64,000 bases of DNA, from contig NZ_RRCO01000001.1 of NCBI RefSeq assembly GCF_003862475.1, forward strand, positions 1 to 64,000, in the 5' to 3' direction. The position numbers and the translations under genes are program-made. Within the stretch, counting starts at the first letter, position 1; each line of letters starts with the position of its first letter. Below, piece after piece: positions 35,639-44,622 of this stretch. Origin of the DNA: Lachnoanaerobaculum gingivalis (lineage in GTDB: Bacteria > Bacillota > Clostridia > Lachnospirales > Lachnospiraceae). Below the pieces are notes generated by a model, which saw only the letters and a list, made by a program, of their open reading frames with translations, had not been told where the DNA came from and did no database searches.

Positions 35639-37044
35639 GCTTCCTTACCGTTCCAGCAATATGTACACAGTTTACAGGGACTTATACCTATTGATTCTGT
35701 TAAATCATCAAGTCTGTGAAATCTAAGGCTTGAAAAGTTTTGAATCCTCCTTATTTCTTCAACCATTTCTTCATAGTTTTTACTGTTCGGATCGGCATAG
35801 TCAAAAAGGAGTTCTTTACTTACATTGTCCCCCTCCCTTTCCCTTATTATTCTTCTTGTAATCAAATCATAGTCGGATTTCGATCTTGAAAAGTTAAGAT
35901 ATTTACATCCGAATAAGAGCGGAGGACATGCCGGTCTGACATGTACCTTCTTTGCACCCGAATTATACAAAAACTCTGTAGTTTCTCTTAACTGTGTGCC
36001 TCTTACTATGGAATCGTCTATCAGAAGAATATCATTATTTTCTATTAACTCCTGTACCGGTATAAGTTTCATCTTGGCGATAAGATTTCTCTGACTTTGA
36101 TTTGTAGGCATAAAAGACCTGGGCCATGTGGGTGTATACTTTATAAAAGGTCTGGCAAAAGGTATGCCCGATTTATTCGCATAACCTATGGCATGCGCAG
36201 TACCCGAGTCAGGAACTCCTGCTACAATATCCGCATCTATATTATCTCTTTTTGCCAAAAGTTCACCGCATTTGTATCTCATAGTTTCTACATTTACACC
36301 TTCATATGAAGCTGTCGGATAACCGTAGTATACCCATAAGAACGAACAGATTTTCATCTCGGATTTTGCAGGTGATATTTCTTTTACCTTATCTGATGTG
36401 ATAAATACTATCTCTCCGGGGCCAAGCTCCTTATAAAAGCTGTACCCCAAGTTTAAATATGCATGATTTTCAAATGTAATACAGAATGTATCTTTCTTGT
36501 GACCTATAACCAGAGGTGTTCTTCCGAATTTATCTCTTGCGGCATATATTCCCTCCTTTGTCATAATTACAACAGTCATAGAACCTTTTATGGTTTCCTG
36601 AACATACTCAAGTCCCTCTTTAAAAGAAGGCATTGAAGATATCAATGTGGCCACAAGCTCATTATCATTCACACGTCCGCCGCTCTGCTCCTGAAAATGT
36701 ACTCTGCCGTCTTTATAGAGTTTTTTTATTATCTCATCATGATTGCTTATCTTCCCGACTGTGGTTATAGCATAACTTCCCAAATGTGATTGTATTAAAA
36801 GCGGCTGCGGATCCTCATCCGATATGCAGCCTATTCCCATGTCCCCTTGCAGTTCTTCCACATCTTTTTCAAACTTTGTTCGAAACGGCGAGTTTTGAAT
36901 ATTGTGGATTACTCTGTTGAAATACTCTCCGTTAAATACAGCCATTCCTGCACGTCTTGTACCAAGATGTGAATGATAGTCAACCCCGAAAAACAAGTCC
37001 ATAACACAATCATTTTTTCCTACTACACCAAAAATACCGCCCAT
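35635..37044 (-). CDS. Amidophosphoribosyltransferase (PurF) homologue lacking the N-terminal catalytic Cys
   Basis: A 469-residue protein with both PurF domains: a class II glutaminase-like N-half (about 1-235) and a phosphoribosyltransferase C-half with the PRPP loop DILLIDDSIVRGTQL. Cysteines suited to an Fe-S cluster are present (CPPLLFGC; CKLCTYC at the C-terminus). True PurF starts Met-Cys-Gly-Ile; here the protein starts MGGIFGVV, so the glutamine-hydrolysing nucleophile is missing. The ATG at 37044 is supported by GGAAGG; an upstream TTG frame has a Cys but no fitting context. It may use ammonia or have another role. Not next to other pur genes. Confidence 0.82.
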   Translation of the reverse strand: MGGIFGVVGKNDCVMDLFFGVDYHSHLGTRRAGMAVFNGEYFNRVIHNIQNSPFRTKFEKDVEELQGDMGIGCISDEDPQPLLIQSHLGSYAITTVGKISNHDEIIKKLYKDGRVHFQEQSGGRVNDNELVATLISSMPSFKEGLEYVQETIKGSMTVVIMTKEGIYAARDKFGRTPLVIGHKKDTFCITFENHAYLNLGYSFYKELGPGEIVFITSDKVKEISPAKSEMKICSFLWVYYGYPTASYEGVNVETMRYKCGELLAKRDNIDADIVAGVPDSGTAHAIGYANKSGIPFARPFIKYTPTWPRSFMPTNQSQRNLIAKMKLIPVQELIENNDILLIDDSIVRGTQLRETTEFLYNSGAKKVHVRPACPPLLFGCKYLNFSRSKSDYDLITRRIIREREGDNVSKELLFDYADPNSKNYEEMVEEIRRIQNFSSLRFHRLDDLTESIGISPCKLCTYCWNGKEA

Positions 37045-37065
37045 GTTTTTTCCTTCCCTAAATAA

Positions 37066-37101
37066 GCACAAAAACAGATATAGAAATTCTATATCTGTTT
37101 T
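37066..37101 (-). terminator. Terminator after transketolase
   Basis: Near-perfect inverted repeat AAAACAGATATAGAA (37071-37085) / TTCTATATCTGTTTT (37087-37101) with T-run on the minus strand. The purF-like start codon lies only about 25 bp further on. Confidence 0.88.
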
Positions 37102-37109
37102 AATATTAT

Positions 37110-39101
37110 TTATTGATTAAATACCTCTTTAGCCGTAGCTACAACATTTTCCTTTGTAAATCCGAACTTTTTGAAAAGCAAATCCTGAGGCGCAGATGCA
37201 CCGAAAGAATTCATTGATATTACTCTTCCGTCAAGTCCTGTATATCTATCCCAGCCGAAGCTTGATAAAGCCTCTATTGCCACTCTGTTTCTTACAGCTT
37301 TCGGGAGTACTTCTTCTTTATATTCCTTGCTCTGTGTTTCAAACACATCCATACATGGCATACTTACAACTCTTGTAGATATATTATCCTTCTCAAGTTC
37401 TGCAGCGGCTTCAACAGCAAGAGAAACCTCAGATCCTGATGCTATTAAAATCATATCAGGCGTGGACTTTGAAGCCTCCTTTATAACATAAGCTCCCTTA
37501 AGAGCTTTCTTTCCGCTTCCGTCAAGCTGTGGAAGATTCTGTCTTGTAAGAACAATAGCTGTAGGTGTGGACTTTGAAACCATAGCCGCATACCATGCCG
37601 CAATAGTCTCTCTTGCATCGGCAGGTCTGAATGTGTTGAAATTAGGTAATGATCTTAGCATTGCAAGCTGCTCTATAGGTTCATGTGTAGGTCCGTCCTC
37701 GCCGACACCTATAGAATCATGTGTAAATACAAATATTGTAGGAATATTCATAAGCGCAGAAAGTCTTGCCATCGGCTTTGTATAATCACTGAATACAAAG
37801 AATGTGGCACAATACGCTCTAAGTCCGCCATGTAATAAAATACCGTTTGTAATGGCTGTCATTGCAAACTCTCTTACACCGAAATGTATATTTCTTCCTG
37901 AAAAATCATCCTTTGAGATATATCCTTCACCGTTCATTACGGTCTTGTTTGAAGGTGAAAGGTCTGCAGAACCGCCTATAAGATTAGGGAATATATCCTT
38001 TAATCTGTTGATAATACTTCCCGAAATATTTCTTGTAGCCGCAGGTGCATCATCCCATGCCCAGAACTCATCATTATCTATTAAAGAAGCATTGATTTCA
38101 GAATGGTAGTTATCCCATTTCTTTGCATCTTCAGGATATTTACTTGCATACTCCTTAAAGAGTTTATTCCACTCTTCTTCAATCTTGGCATTTTTTTCAT
38201 TTATCTTATTAAAGTTCTCGTATACATCGGCATCAACTTTAAAGCTCTCTTCCGGATTAAATCCGAAACCTGATTTAAGTGCTGCAAGCGCTTCGCTTCC
38301 AAGAGGCTCACCATGTGCTCCTGCAGTTCCCTGCTTCTTTCCGGCACCATATCCGATTACCGTATTTATCTTAATAAATGAAGGTCTGTTCTTGTCGGCC
38401 TTAGCCTCTTCTATAGCCTTTCCGATAGCGGCAAGGTCGTTTCCGTCCTCTACCTCTATTGTCTGGAATCCGAAAGCCTTCATTCTGTCTACTACATTTT
38501 CTGTAAATGCTGTATCTGTGCTTCCCTCAATAGAAATTCCGTTTGAGTCATAGAATACTATAAGCTTTGACAGTCCGAGTGTTCCGGCAAGTGAAAATGC
38601 CTCTGATGATATTCCTTCCATCATACAGCCGTCACCACCTAATACAAATGTATAGTGATCCACTATATCAAAACCTTCTTTATTGAATACACTTGCCATA
38701 TGTGCTTCAGCCATGGCCATACCTACTGCCATACCCATACCTGCACCAAGCGGCCCTGTAGTAGCTTCTACACCTACTGTATGACCATACTCAGGATGTC
38801 CCGGAGTCTTTGAATCCAGTTGTCTGAAACTCTTCAAATCATCAATGCTCAAATCGCCATATCCGAAGAGGTGAAATAATGAATATAAAAGCATTGAACC
38901 ATGACCTGCAGACAGAATAAATCTGTCTCTGTTTGCCCAATCAGGGTTCTTAGGGTTATGCTTCATATGATTTGCAAAAAGTTCATATGCAATCGGGGCA
39001 GCTCCCAGCGGCAATCCCGGATGGCCTGATTTTGCTTTCTCTATACCGTCTGCACTAAGAACTCTGACAGTATTTACGGACTTGATGTCAATATTATTCA
39101 T
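37110..39101 (-). CDS. tkt: Transketolase
   Basis: A 663-residue thiamine diphosphate enzyme. The N-half carries KSGHPGLPLGAAP and the cofactor motif GGDGCMMEG; the pyrimidine-domain motifs GVREFAMTAI and SIGVGEDGPTHEP follow, with the C-terminal domain after about 530. It transfers two-carbon units between ketose and aldose phosphates and connects the ribose-5-P from nucleoside breakdown with glycolysis. Confidence 0.97.
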   Translation of the reverse strand: MNNIDIKSVNTVRVLSADGIEKAKSGHPGLPLGAAPIAYELFANHMKHNPKNPDWANRDRFILSAGHGSMLLYSLFHLFGYGDLSIDDLKSFRQLDSKTPGHPEYGHTVGVEATTGPLGAGMGMAVGMAMAEAHMASVFNKEGFDIVDHYTFVLGGDGCMMEGISSEAFSLAGTLGLSKLIVFYDSNGISIEGSTDTAFTENVVDRMKAFGFQTIEVEDGNDLAAIGKAIEEAKADKNRPSFIKINTVIGYGAGKKQGTAGAHGEPLGSEALAALKSGFGFNPEESFKVDADVYENFNKINEKNAKIEEEWNKLFKEYASKYPEDAKKWDNYHSEINASLIDNDEFWAWDDAPAATRNISGSIINRLKDIFPNLIGGSADLSPSNKTVMNGEGYISKDDFSGRNIHFGVREFAMTAITNGILLHGGLRAYCATFFVFSDYTKPMARLSALMNIPTIFVFTHDSIGVGEDGPTHEPIEQLAMLRSLPNFNTFRPADARETIAAWYAAMVSKSTPTAIVLTRQNLPQLDGSGKKALKGAYVIKEASKSTPDMILIASGSEVSLAVEAAAELEKDNISTRVVSMPCMDVFETQSKEYKEEVLPKAVRNRVAIEALSSFGWDRYTGLDGRVISMNSFGASAPQDLLFKKFGFTKENVVATAKEVFNQ

Positions 39102-39195
39102 TTCTATGCTCCTTTTTACATAACAATACGATTTTTCAGTTCACAAAGATAATCTAAAACTTCGCTCTGAACTACAATCTTTTTCATTTTACCAC

Positions 39196-39224
39196 AATAT
39201 AATAAATTATAAAATGTCTTGCAA
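39196..39224 (-). promoter_or_regulatory. Promoter of tkt (shares -35 with rpmB promoter)
   Basis: Minus-strand TTGCAA (39219-39224), 17 bases, TATATT (39196-39201). The -35 hexamer is self-complementary and is also the -35 of the divergent rpmB promoter. Confidence 0.65.
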
Positions 39225-39247
39225 ATAGTATTTTTATTTGGTAAAAT
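39219..39247 (+). promoter_or_regulatory. Promoter of rpmB (shares -35 with tkt promoter)
   Basis: Plus-strand TTGCAA (39219-39224), 17 bases, TAAAAT (39242-39247). About 95 bp of leader precede the rpmB start codon. Confidence 0.7.
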
Positions 39248-39347
39248 ATATCCGTTATGGATTTTGCACGGGTTTTTCCCTATTGTGATGAAGTCCAATC
39301 CAAAATAATTATAAATCTTTATAATTAAAGTCAAAGGAGGTGTAACC

Positions 39348-39533
39348 GTGGCAAAATGTTCAATATGCGAAAAAGCTGCTCATTTTGGTAATGCAGTAAG
39401 CCATTCTCATAGAAGATCCAACAAAATATGGAAGGCTAACGTTAAGTCAGTTAAGGTCAAAACAGAGGGTGGATCTAAGAAGATGTATGTATGTACTTCA
39501 TGCCTTCGTTCAGGTTTTGTAGAGCGTGCATAA
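39348..39533 (+). CDS. rpmB: 50S ribosomal protein L28
   Basis: A 61-residue basic protein with two CxxC pairs (CSIC at residues 4-7; CTSC towards the C-terminus), i.e. the zinc-binding C+ form of L28. The start is GTG with a very strong AAAGGAGGTG site. One of only two plus-strand genes here, with its own promoter and a bidirectional terminator behind it. Confidence 0.97.
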   Translation: MAKCSICEKAAHFGNAVSHSHRRSNKIWKANVKSVKVKTEGGSKKMYVCTSCLRSGFVERA

Positions 39534-39563
39534 TTAATACTTGAGAATACGTATTCAAACAAT

Positions 39564-39591
39564 AAAAAAGAGCCCATAAAGGCTCTTTTTT
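39564..39591. terminator. Bidirectional terminator between rpmB and the transaldolase gene
   Basis: AAAAAAGAGCC (39564-39574), six-base loop, GGCTCTTTTTT (39581-39591). It works in both directions for the converging genes. Confidence 0.93.
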
Positions 39592-39595
39592 ATTG

Positions 39596-40246
39596 CTATT
39601 TAACAGACTTCTCATAATCTGCTATGAATTTTTCAATGCCTGCCTCTGTCAGAGGATGATTTAACATCGACTTAAATACGGAATAAGGTACTGTTGCAAT
39701 ATCCGCTCCCGCCTTGGCACACTCAAGTACATGCATATTGTTACGAACCGATGCGGCTATGATTTCAGTCTCTATACCGTGAATTTCAAATATCTCCACA
39801 ATATCCTCTATTAAAGAAACACCTCTTGTTCCCACATCATCAAGTCTTCCAAGGAATGGAGAAACATAACTTGCACCTGCTCTTGCAGCCAACAGTGCCT
39901 GAAGCGGTGTGAAGATTAAAGTACAGTTAGTAGCTATTCCATCTTTACTGAGTACAGCTATTGCCTTCAGCCCTTCAGCAGTCATAGGAATCTTTACCAC
40001 CATATTTTTATGGATCTTTGCAATCTCTCTGCCCTCGGCTATCATATCCTCAGCCTTTGTAGTGGTAGCCTTTACTTCACCGCTTATAGCACCGTCTACA
40101 ATGTCTGTGATTTCCTTGATAACATCCTCAAATTTTCTTCCTGACTTTGCAACTAATGAAGGATTTGTTGTAACGCCTGCTAACACGCCCCAGGCAGCAA
40201 CTTCTCTGATCTCATCCACATTTGCGGTATCAATAAAAAATTTCAT
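39596..40246 (-). CDS. tal: Transaldolase, FSA/TalC family
   Basis: A 216-residue class I aldolase of the short TalC/FSA group. The Schiff-base lysine is Lys85 in VVKIPMT. Residue 131 is Phe (SYVSPFLGR), where E. coli fructose-6-phosphate aldolase has Tyr131; Phe at this place goes with transaldolase activity, so transaldolase is the better call. It complements transketolase in the non-oxidative pentose phosphate pathway. ATG with GAGGTG. Confidence 0.92.
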   Translation of the reverse strand: MKFFIDTANVDEIREVAAWGVLAGVTTNPSLVAKSGRKFEDVIKEITDIVDGAISGEVKATTTKAEDMIAEGREIAKIHKNMVVKIPMTAEGLKAIAVLSKDGIATNCTLIFTPLQALLAARAGASYVSPFLGRLDDVGTRGVSLIEDIVEIFEIHGIETEIIAASVRNNMHVLECAKAGADIATVPYSVFKSMLNHPLTEAGIEKFIADYEKSVK

Positions 40247-40274
40247 ACATACACCTCACATATATTTTTATTCT

Positions 40275-40302
40275 ATTTTACCACTTTTGTGTATTATTTC
40301 AA
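40275..40302 (-). promoter_or_regulatory. Probable promoter of the transaldolase gene
   Basis: Minus-strand TTGAAA (40297-40302), 16 bases, TAAAAT (40275-40280), about 30 bp before the start codon. Confidence 0.55.
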
Positions 40303-40325
40303 AGTATTATATATATAATATTATA

Positions 40326-41375
40326 CTAGTTTACAGGAATAATCCATTTGCAGATCCCATATTCAATAACTTCACCATCTTCTGAGTAAATAAAATATAA
40401 ATAATCCGATATATCTGAGCTTATTCTATAATAATCAGCATCAGCAATCTCAAAAACAGGATCACCCAAATAATCTGTCACCTGAACTTTCTTTAAATAT
40501 TCATTTTCATTCGGTAATAAACCCAAATTATATAGTAACTCACCGCCGTTAATATCTTCTTTACTTGGATGAACGACAATCGCTGATACTTCCTGTTCAC
40601 CCGATCCGTTATTTTTAGGTGTCAGTTTAAATAAGGTGTAACTGTTTTCATCTCCATAAGTATAAATAGATTCCAAATCATCTTTCTCTTCTCTTTTATC
40701 AGGATCTCCATTCCTCTGTATCAAGGTTTCTTCATCAGAACCAAGTCTGATACGATTATAAAATAGTCTATCTGCATATATTGCATTATTAAATTCCACT
40801 AATTCATTATAATAACTTCGATTTTCTTTCATGTACTCAAAGTTTATATTTTTTTGTAATAAGCTTTCTCTGCTTATTACATCGACTATTTTTTCCTCTG
40901 TTCCTTCTACATACTCTTTTGGAATATTAACTACTGTTTTTATATATGAAATGTATTCATTTTCAAGCATCAATAACATGCTGTTATTAAATTTAAATGT
41001 ATTAAAATAAGGAGAATGATACAAAGGATTCTCAGATAATTTCAGTTGTTTTGCCTTATCATATATTTCATCATACTCTAAAACAAGTCCGACACCTATG
41101 TCTGAGTTTTCGATTTTTGCATCCTTTATTTCAAGATAATCTGCCAATATCGGCAACTTATTAATTATACTCTTAATGTTTTCACTGTCAGCATTTTTAT
41201 CAATGGACAGTTCAGGTAAATCTTCATAAAGAAAATAGTTCTTTTCTACTGATACTTTCACTTTCTGTGTCATCTGATTTCCCTGTGCATTTACAGCGGT
41301 CCTGCCACATCCTACTAAAGCAAAAGCGATACAACCCAATGCTACACATATCGATAATTTATTTTTAATATTCAT
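40326..41375 (-). CDS. Uncharacterised lipoprotein
   Basis: A 349-residue secreted lipoprotein with signal peptide (MNIKNKLSICVALGCIAFAL) and lipobox LVGC. The mature part is mixed alpha/beta and acidic; the RNGDPDKREEK segment (about 225-235) recalls the turn of BamE/SmpA-like folds, but I cannot assign a family. It is last in a run of envelope-type genes (HdeD-like and TPR/TM protein). AAGGAG precedes the ATG. Confidence 0.75.
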   Translation of the reverse strand: MNIKNKLSICVALGCIAFALVGCGRTAVNAQGNQMTQKVKVSVEKNYFLYEDLPELSIDKNADSENIKSIINKLPILADYLEIKDAKIENSDIGVGLVLEYDEIYDKAKQLKLSENPLYHSPYFNTFKFNNSMLLMLENEYISYIKTVVNIPKEYVEGTEEKIVDVISRESLLQKNINFEYMKENRSYYNELVEFNNAIYADRLFYNRIRLGSDEETLIQRNGDPDKREEKDDLESIYTYGDENSYTLFKLTPKNNGSGEQEVSAIVVHPSKEDINGGELLYNLGLLPNENEYLKKVQVTDYLGDPVFEIADADYYRISSDISDYLYFIYSEDGEVIEYGICKWIIPVN

Positions 41376-41397
41376 ACTGTTCTCCTTATTGCATTAT

Positions 41398-41943
41398 TTA
41401 TTTCAACTTTCTCTCCATTCTGTTTAATCTGAAGAATCTGAAAATTGCAACCACGGCCTGCACTATCAATGAAATTCCAAAAAGGACTGAGATATAACCT
41501 GCCACAAACACAGGATTTATTACAAGTATAATGCCAAGTAATATATCAATTATTGCAATAAATATAAGTCTTTGACCTATATTCTTTTCAAATTTCACCA
41601 CTCTCATTCCCATAAATACTCTGCTTATTCCGACAAGAAGTAACCAAATACCTGCTGCCACTATAAAGGCAATCGGCAATCCCAAAGAATCTTTCACAGC
41701 AAAGTATATTCCTGCCGCAACAGATAAAATACCTTCAATCAGTCTCCAAATACTTCTGCCTTCTCTTTTCTCAGACATATAGGCGCTGATTTGAGAAATT
41801 CCCTCTATTAACAACAGCACACATAATATAATATTTATTGTACCTGCAATAAATAAAGGATTTACAATCACATATATTCCAACTATCAAGAATATTATTC
41901 CTGAAAAAAGCGAAAAATATTTTGCACTTGAAATATTATTCAT
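41398..41943 (-). CDS. HdeD/DUF308-like membrane protein
   Basis: A 181-residue protein of about six hydrophobic helices arranged as three helical pairs, with the repeated IGIYVIVNPLF / GIILVINPVF turn typical of DUF308/HdeD proteins. Function is unknown (HdeD is linked to acid stress in E. coli). The ATG at 41943 overlaps the upstream TGA (TGATG). Confidence 0.8.
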   Translation of the reverse strand: MNNISSAKYFSLFSGIIFLIVGIYVIVNPLFIAGTINIILCVLLLIEGISQISAYMSEKREGRSIWRLIEGILSVAAGIYFAVKDSLGLPIAFIVAAGIWLLLVGISRVFMGMRVVKFEKNIGQRLIFIAIIDILLGIILVINPVFVAGYISVLFGISLIVQAVVAIFRFFRLNRMERKLK

Positions 41944-43280
41944 CAATAACCTCTTTCTTTCTTTGATTCATTTGCAAACCTGTCATCAGGATAATTTGTA
42001 ATAATTTCTGTAAACAGATTGTTTGCAGTATCAACATCACCCATAGCCTTGTATGCCAAAGCTTTCTTATACTTGGCTTCCACATAATCCGGTGATATTC
42101 TCAGAGCGGCATCATAATAGCCTATGGCTCCGGCAAAATCACCCGATCTGTTAAGTCCGTCCGCCACTTTAAGTAAAAGTTTAGGACCCTCTTCTCTCAT
42201 CTTAGGTGCCATTTCGGCAAATATACCTGTTACGGATATCCCCAAGCCGTTGTCAACATCGGTAAGCTGGCCTACATCCAAATTTGAGAATATCTCTGCA
42301 GCCCTCGTATAATTTTTTGTATTGTACTCTTTTATAAGGCCTAAGAAATAAACATACTGCAAAAGTTTATAGTTCATATTCTCTGTTGATGTGTTATTAA
42401 CTTCTGTAAGTTTATTTACCTGTTCGTTCAATCCTTCATTTTCACTCTTCAAAGTTTCTATGGATAAATTCACATCATTAAGTTGTTGTGATATCTCTAC
42501 AATTTCTTTATTATGTGCATTATTTAATGCCACCTTCATAGTAGGCATATATAAAAATACCATTGCACAAGCACCGACTATCAATCCTATTCCTACATTG
42601 ATAGCTGTAAACATTCCCGAATAATTCTTATATATCTCGGTTACAGGCATACCGTTATTTGTATTTTCTACAGGTTTTTCCTTCTTTACAGGACTGCCTA
42701 TAACACTTAGTTTTTCTTTTCTTGCATTTTTTTCAGTCAAAGGTTTCATCTCTTCAAGATAAGTGATAGCCTTTGTATTGAATCTGTCAATTGCAAGCAC
42801 ATTATCCAAAAGCTTTTTTGCCTCACTGGATTTTCCTTCTCTGATATCAAGAAGTGCAAGTGCGAGCATTGCCTTTACAAAATGCGGCCTTATATCTACA
42901 GCCTGTTTTAATGTTATCCTTGCCATATCATAATTCACAGTCTTTATTTGAGAAATTGCCTTATTATATTTTGAAATGGCATCCTGTGATTTTTCCAGGT
43001 AAGCGGATTTATTTCTCAATTTTTGCAAATAATTCTGTGCCGGATTGTTTATAGGATTAATATTTATACTTATAACCCATGAAATCAAAGCCTTAGTCTC
43101 TTCGCCCATCTCAAACTGTATAAGTCCGTATAAATTTCTGGCATCGATATTTTTCTTATTCAATCCCAAAGATATGCTTAACGCATTCAATGCAGAAGAT
43201 AAATTTCTTTCCTTTGCAAGAGACAAACCCAAATTATAATAACCGTTTGATATCTGTTCCAGACGTCTGTTTTTCTTCAT
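41943..43280 (-). CDS. Membrane-anchored TPR protein with coiled coil
   Basis: A 445-residue protein with TPR-like helices at about 8-85 and 100-175, a basic linker, one transmembrane segment (about 224-246), a coiled coil (about 255-300) and further TPRs (about 305-440; GDFAGAIGYYDAALRISPDY). So repeats probably lie on both sides of the membrane: N-terminal ones inside, coiled coil and C-terminal ones outside. No catalytic motif. Likely a scaffold for envelope proteins; the adjacent HdeD-like and lipoprotein genes are translationally coupled or close. Confidence 0.78.
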   Translation of the reverse strand: MKKNRRLEQISNGYYNLGLSLAKERNLSSALNALSISLGLNKKNIDARNLYGLIQFEMGEETKALISWVISININPINNPAQNYLQKLRNKSAYLEKSQDAISKYNKAISQIKTVNYDMARITLKQAVDIRPHFVKAMLALALLDIREGKSSEAKKLLDNVLAIDRFNTKAITYLEEMKPLTEKNARKEKLSVIGSPVKKEKPVENTNNGMPVTEIYKNYSGMFTAINVGIGLIVGACAMVFLYMPTMKVALNNAHNKEIVEISQQLNDVNLSIETLKSENEGLNEQVNKLTEVNNTSTENMNYKLLQYVYFLGLIKEYNTKNYTRAAEIFSNLDVGQLTDVDNGLGISVTGIFAEMAPKMREEGPKLLLKVADGLNRSGDFAGAIGYYDAALRISPDYVEAKYKKALAYKAMGDVDTANNLFTEIITNYPDDRFANESKKERGY

Positions 43281-43281
43281 A

Positions 43282-43422
43282 TCAGCCCTTTACTTGCTCT
43301 TTCAACAATTCCATCAAAATATCATTCATATCTGAAATATCACTTTTTGCTATAATATCCTCCACTGCGGAAATATCCGGTGAAGGCTTAAATTTTCTTA
43401 ATTCTTCCTCAAAATCTATCAT
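43282..43422 (-). CDS. Small acidic protein of 46 residues
   Basis: Starts MIDFEEELRKFKPSPDISAV and ends LMELLKEQVKG. The ATG at 43422 overlaps the folC stop (ATGA) and has AGAGG seven bases upstream, so it is probably translated by coupling. It ends one base before the TPR/TM gene. Predicted to be helical and cytoplasmic. I do not recognise it. A longer in-frame start upstream would lie within folC and is unlikely. Confidence 0.6.
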   Translation of the reverse strand: MIDFEEELRKFKPSPDISAVEDIIAKSDISDMNDILMELLKEQVKG

Positions 43423-44621
43423 CTGTTTACCTCTAATATCTCTCCCATTAAATATAATGATCCGACACAAAACAAAATTTCATCATCAGCCTTTTCCTTT
43501 TTTGCTTCGTTAAAGGCCTCTGTACTGCTATTATAGCAACTTATCTTTGACTGTCTTTTATTTTTTTCTAAAAGTATATTTAAGCTATTATAAAGCTCAT
43601 CCGTAGAATTGCTTCTGTAAGAATTCATGGCTGTCAGATAGTACTTTTTTACTTCAAGTTTAGAAGTAATAATATCAAAAATCTTTTCTACATCTTTATC
43701 TTTTACTACTGAGAGCAAAAGCTTGATTTTCTTATTATTTGCTTTTGCAAGCTTTATTGCATTATCCGTAAACTCTATGATTGCCGGTTCATTATGTGCA
43801 CCGTCAATAATAATGTCCTTTTCTATCTCTTCCATTCTGCCATGCCATACAATTTTTGTTATAGCTTCATCTATATTATATATAGTATTAAGCAGCTGCC
43901 CTGCTCCCAGTATAGCAAGCGCAGCCGCTTTCTTTTTGTACTTTACATATGTAAATTCCAGGCTTTCATAATCAAAATCGGAAAGCGGTATGGTTTTTGT
44001 AGCTTTAGCTTTGGCAAATTCTCTTATTATCTCATTTACCTCTTCATTTGTGTCATCAAAGATTACAGTGGAATTATGCTTAATAATACCGGCCTTTTCA
44101 TAAGCAATTTCCTTTATACTGTTGCCGAGAAACTGCATATGATCCATTCCTATGCTTGTAATAATACTTAGAGTATCTTCAAAAACATTTGTTACATCAA
44201 GTCGCCCACCCATTCCGGTTTCAAGTATTACATAATCCGGATTTGATTTTGAAAAAAAGACAGTTGCGATATAGAAGATATATTCAAAATATGTAGGTGC
44301 CGTATCGGATTTACCAAGTTTTTCCCTTACATATTTAGATATACTCTCAAGTTCCGGATCACTTATAGGTATCATATCAAGCATTATTCTCTCATTTACT
44401 TCAATCAAATGAGGTGAGATAAATGTTCCCACCCTCATATGATTTTCCATAAGAATATTACTGAGATATGCACATACGGAGCCTTTCCCATTGGTACCTG
44501 CCACATGTATTACTTTCGGCAGCTTTATCCCAAGAATTTCCATATTCTTTTTTACTTCCGAAAGTGAATTCTTTTTCTTGGCCCACATGGGAATACTCTC
44601 TATATATTCTTTTTCATTCAT
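43419..44621 (-). CDS. folC: Folylpolyglutamate synthase / dihydrofolate synthase
   Basis: A 400-residue Mur-ligase-superfamily enzyme: P-loop GTNGKGSV near residue 45, VILETGMGGRLDVTNV, and DGAHNEPA at the start of the C-terminal domain. It adds glutamates to folates with ATP. Somewhat shorter than the usual 430 residues. It follows valS, a common clostridial order. Confidence 0.95.
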   Translation of the reverse strand: MNEKEYIESIPMWAKKKNSLSEVKKNMEILGIKLPKVIHVAGTNGKGSVCAYLSNILMENHMRVGTFISPHLIEVNERIMLDMIPISDPELESISKYVREKLGKSDTAPTYFEYIFYIATVFFSKSNPDYVILETGMGGRLDVTNVFEDTLSIITSIGMDHMQFLGNSIKEIAYEKAGIIKHNSTVIFDDTNEEVNEIIREFAKAKATKTIPLSDFDYESLEFTYVKYKKKAAALAILGAGQLLNTIYNIDEAITKIVWHGRMEEIEKDIIIDGAHNEPAIIEFTDNAIKLAKANNKKIKLLLSVVKDKDVEKIFDIITSKLEVKKYYLTAMNSYRSNSTDELYNSLNILLEKNKRQSKISCYNSSTEAFNEAKKEKADDEILFCVGSLYLMGEILEVNR

Positions 44622-44622
44622 A

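Noticed and set aside
39116-39334. 72-residue minus-strand reading frame upstream of transketolase, including a possible 23-residue leader peptide (MKKIVVQSEVLDYLCEL...)
   Set aside because: The frame overlaps the tkt and rpmB promoters, and the shorter peptide would start at about the transcription start with no ribosome binding site. No protein-like conservation can be seen.
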